Shown here in pieces: positions 11,883 through 23,637 of a DNA stretch of 64,000 nucleotides (positions are counted from its first letter, which is position 1; each line of letters opens with the position of its first letter). The notes beneath the pieces were generated by a model, which did no database searches, was not told the origin of the DNA, and saw only the letters and a program-made list of their open reading frames with translations. Source of the DNA: Clarkia xantiana subsp. parviflora (taxonomy: Eukaryota; Streptophyta; Magnoliopsida; Myrtales; Onagraceae); contig JAPTYO010000020.1 in assembly GCA_036873135.1 (NCBI GenBank), positions 1,170,081 through 1,234,080 of the forward strand. The letters are read 5' to 3'. A program made the translations under genes and the position numbers.

Positions 11883-12209
11883 TACTAAATTCGATTTTTT
11901 AGAACCATTAATCTAATACTAAATGTTGTAAATAGAATTTAAATTGGTAGTTACTATATCCGACCTTTTTGAAACCACAAATGCAATACTAAAAGTTCTA
12001 AATAGATTTAAAATTGGTAATTACTAAATCCAACTCTTTAGAAACCACAAATCCAATACTTAAGGTTCTAAATAGATTTTAAATTGATAGTTACTAAATC
12101 CATATTTTTTGGAACTACAAATGCAATACTAAAAGGTCTAAATAGAGTTTAAATTTTAGTTACTAAATATTACTATTTTGAAATCATTAATCTAATACTA
12201 AAGAATTAG
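11883..12209. repeat. 70-bp tandem array in the right subterminal region of the CACTA element
   Basis: About 4.7 diverged units of roughly 70 bp, each beginning TACTAAAT/TACTATATCC and containing CACAAATGCAATACTAAAAG and TCTAAATAGA. The array lies inside the right part of the CACTA element, where such elements commonly carry repeated subterminal motifs. Confidence 0.8.
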
Positions 12210-12985
12210 ACTTGAATTGTGATGGGTGTTACTAAAGGGTAATATATAGTATCAAAGTTGGTAGGGTTGATATAGAGTCTCATTCAAAGTTCACACTGAT
12301 TATCGGTGTGTTATTTGCACACAGATTTGAACCCACCCAGATTAGACACCGTAATCTCCGGTATGTAAATTATACCCACCGAAATTTTGGTGAGCAATTT
12401 CCAAACCATTTACCAGCTCTATATTACGCACAGCTTTTTTTTGTTGGCAATGGGTGTGTAAACACATTACACATCACTTCCACACATCATTGTCTGTATA
12501 TAAACGTACATATTCTTGTAGTGAGATAACATAAATAAAAGCCTCAAAATTATAAAGTTTCGGCTAAGAGGAGGAGGCTATCGTAACTTTTAGAATATGG
12601 TTAAGAGTAACTTTAAAAAAAAAAAAAAAAAAGTATTCATAATTTGGAACATATGAATAAATTGGATTTATGATGTGTTTACGTCTTATTTCTACAGGTT
12701 CAAGTTCCGATGATACTGTTGGCCAAAAAAAAAAGTTATGGTGATATTGTTTAAAAAAATTGTTGAAAAACCTCTCATGAAAGGCCGAAGTGAGTCGGTT
12801 GAAGCCTATGAATGCTGACCAAGTAAGGAGTTTTGTGTAAACCGATGATCCCAAACATCAACTTAAATAAAGGGTATTAGAGTATGATTAAATGTATACC
12901 GTCAATGTTCATTCACAAGAGTTTAAGGGAGAGTGATTAGAGTGTGACTAAGAATATACCGAAAACTTTCACTCACAAGTACAAG

Positions 12986-13459
12986 TAGGGGTGTAAACGA
13001 GCCGAGTCAAACTGAGTATTTGACAGGATCAACTCGACTATATTAAAAAGTATTAAGCTCGAACTCGCTCGAGTTTAAACTTTTAAAGTTTGAACTCAGC
13101 TCGCATCTAAACCTGACATAATCAGAATTCGACTTATAAGCCATTTTACATTACATAAAGTTAGTCATGACTACTCAACTCGACTCGTAAGTTCATTAGA
13201 CATCACAAAAAGTTAGCATTTCACACATGACTACAATATATAGTGAGAGATCGACTCGACTAATTTGACTCGTGTAAGTTATGCACCTATTATAAGGTTT
13301 GATTAGGTTAGCGAGTACTTTGAACCGAGTATTATTAAGCTCGAATTTGACTCGAAGGATTAAAAAAATCGACTCGAAAATTTTCAAATCAAATCGAGTT
13401 TTGACCAATTCGATACCGAGTTAACTCACATGTAACTTGACTTACTTGCACCTTTACTG
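12986..13459. mobile_element. Repeat block with imperfect inverted ends (AGGGGTGTAAACGAG type)
   Basis: The block starts AGGGGTGTAAACGAGCCGAG and ends with a reversed, imperfect counterpart (TTGCACCTTTACT). Its interior is full of ACTCGACTCG/GAGCTCGA motifs typical of widespread plant repeats that begin this way. No target duplication was found, so the class is uncertain. Confidence 0.45.
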
Positions 13460-13764
13460 ACAATATTATAAAGAAATAATATTAAAATATGGTTAAAAGT
13501 ATACATATACAATGTCATTTCTTAAAGCTTAAACCTAACTGTTACTTTCCAACACTTAAAGGATTCCAAATCCTATATATCTTAATACATGTGATCCAAC
13601 TAACCTAAATAATTAAGAATTTTTAATGAAGGTTGCACAACTGGTACAATTGCAATGAGGAAAAACCCATTTAATAGTTCCATCAACTTAACATCTAATT
13701 ATGCAAAACTTTATTAAAAATAATAGCCTTTTTATGTAATGGGATTAATGGCACAAAAAACTCC

Positions 13765-14110
13765 TTGATATGTAGAATATCGAGAATTCAACGTGCAATT
13801 GAGAAAAATCTCGATTTTTTTATAATTCAATCAATAACTGAATTGTTAACGACGACTAAACATAGCATAAATATTGAAAGGAAACCCTACCCAAGAAAAA
13901 AATTTGAAAATAATAAAATGGTCCAAACAAAACGACAAATTGCAAAGAGATCCAAAGAAACATAAACTAACAATTTTGACCATCTAAACGAATAAATTTG
14001 ACTGAAAAACATTGTATACCCTGAAAAAGCGACGGATATTGCTCAGACCGCCGTTTCCGCATGAAAAACTCTATTAAAGCGCCAAAATACGATACTTCAA
14101 AGTCTGGAAC
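13765..14110. repeat. Dispersed repeat, copy 1
   Basis: This region aligns by eye with 63059-63410 in the same orientation. Shared blocks include AATAT(C/T)GAGAATT, GA(G/A)AAAATCTC, AACAAAA-CGA-AAATTGCAAA, ATATTGCTCA(G/A)ACCGC and CGCCAAAAT-CGATAC. No ORF explains the conservation. Confidence 0.7.
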
Positions 14111-14389
14111 CGGAAATCTCAGAATTAGTCAATTTCACAAACATCGCCTTTCAACAATTCATTAATTAACCCTCAAAAATATTTTTTACAATTGTTGGAA
14201 TGATCATAGCTTTACAAAAATAAATTAAACTTAAATATATAATAACAAAACAATTATTCTTATACATTGTAACAAAAACATATTAATTTAAACGAAATTT
14301 TAAGGTACTATTTAGCAGAGTAGCATTCGTAGTATATTTGTACCACGTTCAAACTAATCTAAATCGATCAGTAAGTAATAAAATGCTAA

Positions 14390-15292
14390 TTATGAATATT
14401 TTGAAGGGTAAAAAGAACCAAATCCATTGGCTAGGGCATTAGCAGCTGGATTAAACGCAAGCCTCCCAAGAATCCCTTGCTTGTACGGTAAGAAAGTCTT
14501 CTTCTTCATATCATTCGACACCGCCTTGTTCATCGTGTAATGCAGCTCGTGGGCCGATATTGGCCCCGACCGCCGCCTCGTCATCGACCCCTCTCCGGCC
14601 ACCTTCATCTCTTCCTTCTTCTTCACGTACTTCCGGAACGGGTCTTTATCGCTCGCCCGACCCTCCGACGCGCTCCTAAACAGTAAAAAATCCTTCAACC
14701 TCCATTTCTTCGATCCCGAGCTCGAAACCTTCGATGAAGAAGACGAAGATTGCTTTGTGGCGGCGGTTAGGGTTGCTGACGTCACATGTTTCAATTTTTC
14801 TTCTTCTTCTTGTTCTTCTTCCCAGAGGCGCTCGGAAACCCTAAACGGCGATAACGACCTGGAGGACCGCCGGCCGGAGCCTGAGAGGGAAGCGACTCTC
14901 TCTCTCCCCCTCTCGCCGGAGAATTTCTCATATTCCTTCTTCCTCGAGCTTCTTCGTCCTAGGGTTTGTGACTGCGGCTTGATTTGGCCGCCATGGAAGA
15001 GCTCTTCTGCTGAAAGAGAAGAGGTGTCCTCGAGGTGGTCGCCGGAGAAATGGAGATCCGCCGTCGGGCTCGTCGGAGGGCTGTAGTAGTAGAGCTCGCC
15101 GAAACGTTTCGGGGTGGAGGGAGCGCTGAGGATGTAACCGGTGGAGCGGGCGGTGTTGAAGTCGAAGTCCATGGTTGGGGGAGAAGAAGGTATTAAGACT
15201 TCCATGGCGGAAGTGGGACTGTGGAGAGAGTTGCAGAGATTCTTTGGTTTATAATGGTGAAAGGTTGAAGGAGAGGGTGTAACGTTGACCAT
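14390..15292 (-). CDS. DUF1645 family protein (AR781-like)
   Basis: A single 300-residue ORF. The family is plant-specific and of unclear function, and some members are reported as calmodulin-binding or stress-responsive. Seen directly: a possible alternative start at Met30 (MEVLIPSSP), the SAPSTPKRFGELYYYSPPTSP block at 57-76, SLSAEELFHGG near 92-102, Arg/Ser-rich and Glu-rich low-complexity stretches, the conserved KKWRLKDFLLFRSASEGR block at 195-212, and the C-terminal FLPYKQGILGRLAFNP block at 267-282. These three blocks are the family hallmarks I remember. The first ATG at 15292 gives the longest product, but family members often begin at the MEV methionine, so either start is possible. 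From memory, Arabidopsis AR781 lies close to NAT3, which makes this a plausible conserved neighbour pair. A CACTA transposon lies between the two genes here. Confidence 0.85.
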   Translation of the reverse strand: MVNVTPSPSTFHHYKPKNLCNSLHSPTSAMEVLIPSSPPTMDFDFNTARSTGYILSAPSTPKRFGELYYYSPPTSPTADLHFSGDHLEDTSSLSAEELFHGGQIKPQSQTLGRRSSRKKEYEKFSGERGRERVASLSGSGRRSSRSLSPFRVSERLWEEEQEEEEKLKHVTSATLTAATKQSSSSSSKVSSSGSKKWRLKDFLLFRSASEGRASDKDPFRKYVKKKEEMKVAGEGSMTRRRSGPISAHELHYTMNKAVSNDMKKKTFLPYKQGILGRLAFNPAANALANGFGSFYPSKYS

Positions 15293-16264
15293 TGAAGTCG
15301 GAACTTTATGGCCGCCTTTTAATACTTTGGAGATATATTGTTGAGATTAGGTTTTTTGTTTTATTTAATTAATTTAGAAATTATGGTCATTCAGGTTTGT
15401 TTGGTAGTGGCTTGGAAGATGGCTTCTAGCAACATAGTTTCAACGCTTTGTAAATTAATGTAATGAGTTAATTATTCTATAAACTGTTTGAATTTTGGAA
15501 TACGTTAAAATGGAGCGTATTATGTTTTATTTTTGTTAAAATTTGGTGTCTCGGTATAAATACTGATGAAATCGACTGTCAAATTCGACCTCACGGTCCC
15601 TTCTCGTCACCTTGTCGGGACTGTTACCTAAGAAGCTAGCCATATCCGCGTAAGTAAATCTCGTTTTGTTGTCGCTGGAAATCGTTCCACACCACTCTCT
15701 TGGAAACACTTTATTTTGGATGTTTTTTGGGAGAAATTTGCGACTTTGTGAAAATGCAAGAGTGATGGATTATGAGAGGGTTTATGAAAATGATTGAAAT
15801 ATGAGAGAAAAATACGCGCATAGACACCAAATGAAACTTGAGACCGTCTTTTTTTTTTTTCAAAATTCAGAAACTAAATTTCAAATGAAACATAGATTCT
15901 TAACCCTATCTATATATATTATATATAATTTGGATGCACTTGGACTATTATGCTCTAAAACAACGCCACGTCACCACAAAGCAATGTGATTGGCTAAAAT
16001 TTGATGATGTAACGCCCATCACTTTGTAACGCTCATCTTTTTGTAAAAATCCACTATTCTATATTATATATAATTTGGATGCACTTGGACTATTATGCTC
16101 TAAAACAACGCCACGTCACCACAAAGCAATGTGATTAGCTAAAATTTGATGATGTAACGCCCATCACTTTGTAACGCTCATCTTTTTGTAAAAATCCACT
16201 ATTTATGAGACATCAATTTGTAACGCTCATCTTTTTGTAAAACTCCAACTTTTTATGAGAAAAC
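15293..16264. other. Upstream region of the DUF1645 gene, with tandem repeat
   Basis: Spacer and promoter region. No gene is visible. It includes the tandem duplication at 15917-16205 and ends at the LTR retrotransposon insertion site. Confidence 0.5.
15917..16205. repeat. 145-bp tandem duplication
   Basis: Two nearly identical units with a 145-bp period (TTGGATGCACTTGGACTATT at 15930 and again at 16075). A degenerate third piece follows (TTGTAACGCTCATCTTTTTG near 16211). The units carry GTAACGCCCATCACTTTGTA. The differences visible by eye are very few, so the duplication is recent. Confidence 0.85.
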
Positions 16265-16845
16265 TGTTGGAGATTATTAGCACGTAAAAGGGGAATTCTA
16301 AAGGAGAATTTTCTGAATCAAATAAACGAATGTTTTTAAACCGAGTCCCGTGCTGATCACGGTCTCCTTAAGACAATTTCGCCCCCTCACCGACTCATCG
16401 GTTGTGCTAGAGGATAAACATGGGCGATTTTCTCCCAGGATAAAACGGCATTCCAGTGCGAGCTAGCACGAAGCCCCACCAGTCGAACAGAACCTTGCCT
16501 GAACTCCACCAGGAACAGGACTTGTGGTCGAAACGACCTAGAAAGATGACAATCATTTCGAATGAAGGAGGGGGAGGACTATTCTCATTCTCAATATCAG
16601 TATCAGTATATCAAAACAATAGAGAAAAGTCTCTATTTATAGGGAGGTGGAAGCAGTGTATTAATGGCGCAACAATAAATAAAAATTAAATGTCCCTATT
16701 AATGACGCCGTTATGGATCATTAATTCGTCAAATTCAACGAATCTGGACGAAGACGGGACAACTCTGGCCGGGTGTACTAAGAACAACAATTTCCCATTC
16801 ACCCGATCATAAAAATAGTTATGCCAATAACACATTTTTCCAACA
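16265..16845 (-). repeat. LTR (3' LTR if the element is on the minus strand)
   Basis: 581 bp, TGTTGG...CCAACA. By eye it differs from the other copy at five positions, about 99 percent identity. A TATA-like CTATAAATAG on the minus strand lies at about 16633-16642. Confidence 0.93.
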
Positions 16846-17982
16846 ATCCCCCACATGAATGGAAATTCAGAGAGTACCTAGACGAACTTCTAGACTCAAG
16901 AATAGTGGAGCTCAACGGTCAATACCTGCAAAGAATAGGTAGGGGTAACCCCTTTGAACCTACTCCTTGTGAGATCATGCCTTCTTTACTGACTGGTCGG
17001 TAGACGCGATGTCCTTGAACCGACTGTCGTTGGTGTAAATGACGACATAACCCACACAGATACCTTCCTAGCCTTGGTTCTGTTCTCGCCCTGTGATCCG
17101 GTAAGGCCATGGAACACGCGCCTGGTTCTGCAAGCGTTTCTAAGAATTGCGCCCTCAACAATTCCTTTCGAAGCGGCCCCACTTCTCACTCGCATAGGTG
17201 ATTCTATGTCTCACGAGCATCATCACGACTCTGAGCTCTCCTTACGAATCATTAAAAGCTTTGCTTAATATGTGATCTCAAATAAGTAATTCGCATTATA
17301 ATGTGCGGTTTAACTGATACTTGAGGATCATCTAACGCAAAAGCTTAACCTCATCTCCATCACTGTTTCTCATCATAGGAATGGACCTGAGGGTAAAGAC
17401 CCCCACAGTGATCACGCCCACTCTTGTGATTAGGTTGTCCCATTGAACCAAGTTCTTGGGATCTCCAGTCATCATGGTTGGGTTTTCCTTCTCAAGAGTG
17501 TTTCCTTCATGGGCATAAGTCACATTCCCTTCGATGATTTATCAACTCGCTCTCTTTAACCTTTAAAGGTTAGCGGATCCGCATTTATAATACGTCATCA
17601 TTGGACTTCGCAAAGTCACTGATAAAATTCAACTGAGAGCAGTTGTTAAGCCGTGTATTTTATCCCGTTTGACTACAAAAATTTATACTTACACGCTTTT
17701 ATGAGATACTCACATATTCAATTGTAAATGCGAAGGTTTTCTACCTTTGCACAATTTATGAAGAGTTCTCAAATATTATTCGGGGTACCTTAATAAAGGA
17801 ATCTGCTATTTAAAGCTACCCCCCACATTGACCGTGGTTCCAAAACAAACATGGTCTCAACCACATTATTTTAATTTCTTCCATAAAATTTTAACGTGTT
17901 AACACACGAGTTGGGTATGAAGTTATTACAAACTCTCAATCACCACAACATTGATCCTTGGATCATTATTATATTAAAGATA

Positions 17983-18220
17983 GGTCATCAGACCTTCATT
18001 TGTCATCATTGGTCATTAGACTATCGAGGTCCTCAGACCGTCATCTCATCAAATATTAGTCCTCAGACTATCACTTCCTCAATATTGGTCCTCAGACCCA
18101 TTTAATCAATATTGGTCCTAAGAACCATGGTCATAAGACCGTTGAGGTCCTCAGACCGGTATTAAAACAATAATGGTCATTAGACCGTTGTGGTCCTCGG
18201 ACCGGTTTGGTTCTTAGACC
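17983..18220. repeat. Array of GGTC-N4-GACC palindromes
   Basis: Seven exact GGTCNNNNGACC dyads start at 17983, 18028, 18087, 18129, 18146, 18175 and 18192. Four variants (18011, 18058, 18114, 18209) lie among them, giving eleven motifs in 238 bp with irregular spacing. The N4 is most often CTCA, ATTA or similar. The array is in the interior of the LTR element. Confidence 0.9.
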
Positions 18221-19934
18221 GGCATGTAATCATCATTGCATGTCATAGTCATTTCGAATGACTTCCTCCATCATTGTCCTCCATATTCGGCACCTTCCAC
18301 TATGGTGATTTAGCTCCAACGGTTCATCATCCAAATACCACCATGTCATGCCGCACGTATGGACGTCACTATACATGGAAATCGATCCGCGGACGTCCAT
18401 AAACAATTGCTGTCGCTTTAACTTGCCTGCTATCCAGTTACCCAGTTTGTCATTTTCGTTAAAGCAATGTGATATAACAAATTAAATGGCATAAATAATG
18501 TAACTCATAAATGCCAAAAAAAGTGAAAAGAGGAGGGATTGATCCCTTGTATCCTCGTTATCTGCTTCAGCCTGCGTTGGTTACATTTACTAATATCAAC
18601 AATTAATGTAAACCAATTAAGGAAAGTAACCAAAATTCTATTAGAAAGCTGAAGCAGGATCGATCCCGCGACCCATGGGCTCCCCCAACCAAGTCACGCT
18701 CAGTCCACCCTGTCGATCATTAGACCAATGCATTGAATTAGTGATTTATGGACAATAAATTAATAATTTAATGCGTTTAAAATTTAAATGTCGGAAATGA
18801 ATTAATTGAAAACGTTATCACTTTCCACCGATCCACTATCAGATCGATCCGAGTTAAACAATTCCGACCCGGAGAAGTAGTCTTCTTCACCCGACTTAAG
18901 GCCAAGACCTTCCTCCATTGAAGAACATCATCTTCTGAAACAAACCGGTTTTCGGTTTTCACAACCCTAAACCCGACCCGACTCTTCTTCCTCTCCACCT
19001 GAATAAAAACGACTACCTATCGTCGTATGTGGAGCTGATCGCTCTGATGCAAAGTCCAACCAACGTCCGGCGAGAAGATGCTTCCACTCACGTCCAAGAT
19101 GAATCTGCTATACAACTCAACCAGATCGTTTAGAATTTATTGTCCAACTAAATAAATGTATAAACATATGCAAATGGAATTCAAAACGTTGCCACCGATA
19201 TCAGATTTTTAATAATCCGAGCCGAAACCTTCATCACCTCTACCCGAAGCTGTAGGAAGGATGAAACCAAACCACCATTGAAGCATGAAGCTTCTTCTGA
19301 AACGCACTCATCATGAATCGATCTCCATGTGGTCCAGTTTGTGGATTGTACGTGTCATATCCTGAGCCAAATTCGTCTCAAATATCAACTCGTTCTATCC
19401 ATGGTTGGCTCCATCCGAACCTAATTGGAAGCTTCGCCCTAATACAATCAGTGACGTCCTGATGGCGACGGAGAGCTGTGAGCTCGGAAAATCCGACCAG
19501 ATACTCGAAGCTTGGGCGTTATGGTCGATTCGTATTCGTAGCCCAGCACCTCCAAGTCAGACACCCAGTGGATTGCTGACACACTAGCTGCCCAAATCAA
19601 TGTCGACGATGGGATCGAGAATCCCGGCGACATGGTCAATTCACAGCCATCGTCTTGCCCCATCTAGCGCTAGCTTAGATTGTCCGTGAAAAATCCTCAG
19701 CATCATATACAGCATTCATAAAATCCATTGTCAGTTTCATTGGAGGTAATTATATATATATTTACCACCCACAATCATGTTTTGCACAGAAAACATGTGG
19801 AGGAATACGAAGCTTCAACAAGCTTCATCGACGTCCCAACCGATCAAAACCATTGATCTGGTTTTAAATAAATCTTCGTTCGATTTACCCAAATAATATT
19901 CTCCTTTAAAATATTTGATAAATTGTCTTAAGAT

Positions 19935-20515
19935 TGTTGGAGATTATTAGCACGTAAAAGGAGAATTCTAAAGGAGAATTTTCTGAATCAAATAAACGAA
20001 TGTTTTTAAACCGAGTCCCATGCTGATCACGGTCTCCTTAAGACAATTTCGCCCCCTCACCGACCCATCGGTTGTGCTAGAGGATAAACATGGGCGATTG
20101 TCTCCCAGGATAAAACGGCATTCCAGTGCGAGCTAGCACGAAGCCCCACCAGTCGAACAGAACCTTGCCTGAACTCCACCAGGAACAGGACTTGTGGTCG
20201 AAACGACCTAGAAAGATGACAATCATTTCGAATGAAGGAGGGGGAGGACTATTCTCATTCTCAATATCAGTATCAGTATATCAAAACAATAGAGAAAAGT
20301 CTCTATTTATAGGGAGGTGGAAGCAGTGTATTAATGGCGCAACAATAAATAAAAATTAAATGTCCCTATTAATGACGCCGTTATGGATCATTAATTCGTC
20401 AAATTCAACGAATCTGGACGAAGACGGGACAACTCTGGCCGGGTGTACTAAGAACAACAATTTCCCATTCACCCGATCATAAAAATAGTTATGCCAATAA
20501 CATATTTTTCCAACA
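19935..20515 (-). repeat. LTR (5' LTR if the element is on the minus strand)
   Basis: 581 bp, nearly identical to 16265-16845, with the same termini. The minus-strand TATA-like motif lies at about 20303-20312. The flank AAAAC follows at 20516. Confidence 0.93.
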
Positions 20516-20859
20516 AAAACATTGTGCCTTCTCTCATGGATTAGTTTAGCATGCATATGGTTATGTAACTTTGGGACTATTTTGTTAGTATATGTTGAAC
20601 TTTTGGTATGAACATATTTATTGGAACCAACTTTTATCACTAATATATTCACCGTTAGTTTGAACTGTTAATAAGCTAAATTTTGTATTTTTTATCTCTT
20701 TGTCTGAAGAGAATGATGCTGTCAATGCAAACAACAATAGAAATTCACGCTAAAATGGATATTTTTGGATCGTGATTCAGACGACATTTTCAATTGGTGC
20801 TTAAAATACTACCAAATGATATTTAGAGTTGTATCCGGATGCCATGACCATGGATCTCA

Positions 20860-21004
20860 TCTATATAATAACAGGCATGGAGGAAGCAGTGAAGATATTA
20901 TGTTATTAATTTATTATTATATGAATAACCAATAGCATGTTAGTATATGAAGTTATTATATTATTACATATAATGTATTAGATGATTCAATAAGATACAT
21001 AGTT

Positions 21005-21039
<35 letters not shown>

Positions 21040-21699
21040 CTAAATTGGATTTTTGAAAGGTCTTCTGGGATGGCTCCATTTTGAATTTTTATGTCCAAGA
21101 GAAGCGACTTTTAGGTTGAGGCTCAATAATGCTTTTATAAATGTACTAGATAGTAGATTTATATGAATTACTTAGAAAAAAAGCATCCATAATTTTTCTT
21201 TTATTAATGTATATACTTAAGATTAAATTGACATTTTTTTACATATTCATGACTTTTTAAAGAATATATATTTTATAATTTTTAAGAAATAAAATTATTT
21301 TTGTTGACTTAAATCTATATAACTGATTTGTTTTATTTACATTGTGCTAATTTAACATTTATTGTATTATATTTTTGTGAAATATGAAAGTAAAAATCAT
21401 TTTGTAATGAAAGTATTCTGTTTTCTTACTTTTATATTAATTGTTTTAATAATGTCGACAAAATAGCATAATAATAAATATAAAGTCATTTCATTTTCAT
21501 ATATAAATAGTGAAATCTCCTATATTGTTTAATAGCCACTAAATCAATAAAAAAAATTGTAATATATAAATTAAGAACACATACAAAATAATATGCGGTA
21601 TTTACAAACACCGTCTATATATAGTAATAAATAATATAGTCACATACATTTATTACTTAAAATATCGAACCCTGCGCATTGCGCGGGGCAAATACCTAG
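20860..21699 (+). mobile_element. Probable non-autonomous Helitron
   Basis: The 3' end is clear: a hairpin at 21670-21688 (CCCTGCGC, ATT, GCGCGGGG), then CTAG at 21696-21699 followed by T. A fitting 5' end is A followed by TCTATATAATAACAGGC at 20860, similar to plant Helitron 5' ends. The length would be 840 bp. No Rep/helicase ORF is present. The 3' end is well supported and the 5' end less so. Confidence 0.65.
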
Positions 21700-23637
21700 T
21701 ATTAATTAATGTGTCACGCTTAAAATTCATTAAAATTCTGCGAATAAAAAAATATATGTGACCAACACATTAATCCTGATGGATTGACTCCGGTGCAATT
21801 AATAATTATTTTATGTATTTAACAAGCAGAGAGATTATATGTAATATACTAATATCCTACTAATAAGATCCTCTAAGACATTCCACAAAAAATTCTACGT
21901 GTACATTAAAGTATGTTATTCTTCTGATAATGTAAGACACTTTGCGAAAAGAAACAAAGTTGTTAATCAATGTGATAATGTGTGATAATATTAATTACTT
22001 GGAAGAAAAGCAATTGATAGTATTGAACAAGTATACTACGAATATTATTCTCTTAAGACACTCTGTTAAAAGAAACAGAAATTGTTAATTAAGCTAATAA
22101 TGTGTTTTATAATAATTAATTACTCTGAAGAAAAGCAGTCGGGAAAACTTATTTGCTGATGTCTTTGAGTGCGAACCACAAGATCAGAATAATAGCAGAT
22201 ATACTGTTTATACATTATTAATTAATAAATAAATAAATAAAATTGGCCAAAAAATAAATAAATAAATAAATAAATAAATAAGCCGGAACCAGATATGTCT
22301 GAAAGGAGTGTAAATAATATGAATTTTACTTATAGATGCAACTAGCTTAATGTTACGTGAATTAAATAGCCGGGTAAATTTATGTGAATGAGTAACTAGT
22401 TAAACCCGTTTAGTTTTATATTAAAATTTAATAGAAAATTTCATGTATTGCTAATGTGATCGATAAGGTGGATTATATATAGTAATTAATTCACTATTGA
22501 TGGGTTAGATGGGTTTAACTGTGGGTTATATGGGTTTAACTGTGTGTTAATCACATTACAAAATGCAATCCGTGGATGAAGGGCGCCAGTACAGTTAATC
22601 ACGCGAGGAATACGGATTTAGTTTTCGAAACTAATTCCCAAATTAGGCTTGTTTAGAAACTAATTTCTAAAATAGTTCTCTTTATATTTTTAATAATATA
22701 TATTATTTACTTTGCATCCTAAAGTTTACATTATGTTGCAAACGAACCCAAATTGAAATATAATACAATAAAAAAATTAAAAATTAAATGTATGAAAAAA
22801 TTTTAAAAATGAAAAAAAAAATAATAAAATATTTATTAAAAAATAAGCAAACAAACATTTTTTTTAGATTGTAATTCTTAAAAAAAATATGTGAAATTAA
22901 ATGATAAAATTTACACTTAAAAATAAATAAGTTTTGAAACAACTTTATCTTGACAAAACAAACAACCATATAATGATATAAAAATTATTCATCAAGAGTA
23001 TAAAAAATACATATATACAAACTAAAAATTTCTTAAATTTTTTCTGATTTTTCAAATTTAAATTAGTTTATCTGTTTTTTTTTCACTCGCTAATTTTATA
23101 AATTTAACATTTTTACTTAGGGTTTATGTACGCTTTCATTTTTTTATTTTCATACTTAAAAAAATCACAAGTATTTTATTTCTTTACATTTTATAGCTCT
23201 GTTTTTTATAATTTATATCTTTAACATAATTTATTTTGCAATTTTTTTTACAATTACTAATTTATTATCTTTTAGTTTTTAACTTTTCCATATACTTACC
23301 TTATTTATTTCAACATTTTTTAAATATATTTCTTGTATTATATGTCGGTTTAGAGTCAATTATAACAAAATATAAACTTTGTGATGTAAAGTAAAAAATA
23401 TAACTGATTAAAAAAAATAGAAAAACTTAGTTTGAGAATTAGTTCCTGAAGAAGCCTAATTTGAAAATAAATTTGGCAAAGAAACCTATTTTGAGAATTT
23501 ACTCAGGAATACGTAAATAAATTCAATTAATTTTAACACCAATTTTGACGGAGATATCGGGTTGCTCATATTCAAAAGTCTTAAAACTTTTTTTTTTATA
23601 GTTTAACTAAGTAGTCGCGTAGGATTGCATAATAAAA

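Larger units (their letters stand above)
7189..12523. mobile_element. CACTA (En/Spm-type) DNA transposon, apparently non-autonomous
   Basis: The left end reads CACTACAAGAATAT and the right end is its reverse (ATATTCTTGTAGTG). The trinucleotide AGA flanks both ends (7186-7188 and 12524-12526), the 3-bp duplication expected of CACTA elements. Subterminal regions are rich in TTACACAC/GTGTGTAA motifs in both directions, as expected for transposase-binding repeats. No transposase ORF is visible in 5.3 kb. The interior holds gene-like fragments (about 7840-8880), a Helitron-like 3' end at 10945 and a 70-bp tandem array at 11883-12209. Confidence 0.9.
12527..14389. other. Repeat-rich spacer
   Basis: No gene seen. 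It contains an imperfect direct repeat of roughly 75 bp (about 12870-12980), the element-like block at 12986-13459 and the dispersed repeat at 13765-14110. The stretch 14110-14389 is AT-rich and probably includes the 3' UTR of the DUF1645 gene. Confidence 0.5.
16265..20515 (-). mobile_element. Non-coding LTR retrotransposon (LARD-like)
   Basis: Two 581-bp direct repeats bound the element, each starting TGTTGG and ending CCAACA, and the 5 bp AAAAC flanks both sides (16260-16264 and 20516-20520). Minus orientation is inferred: read on that strand each LTR holds a good TATA box (CTATAAATAG), and a purine run (GTGGGGGAT) sits directly before the downstream LTR. The 3.1-kb interior has no gag-pol ORF, so the element must depend on an autonomous partner. 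I could not find the usual initiator-Met primer site after the 5' LTR. Confidence 0.9.

Noticed and set aside
16456..16689. 77-residue ORF present identically in both LTRs (also 20126-20359)
   Set aside because: It is repeated only because the LTRs are repeated, runs opposite to the inferred element orientation, and has no recognisable domain.
18620..18720. tRNA-like GGATCGATCCCGCGACCC motif in the LTR element interior
   Set aside because: Only a B-box-like string is present; no cloverleaf or A box at the right distance was found.
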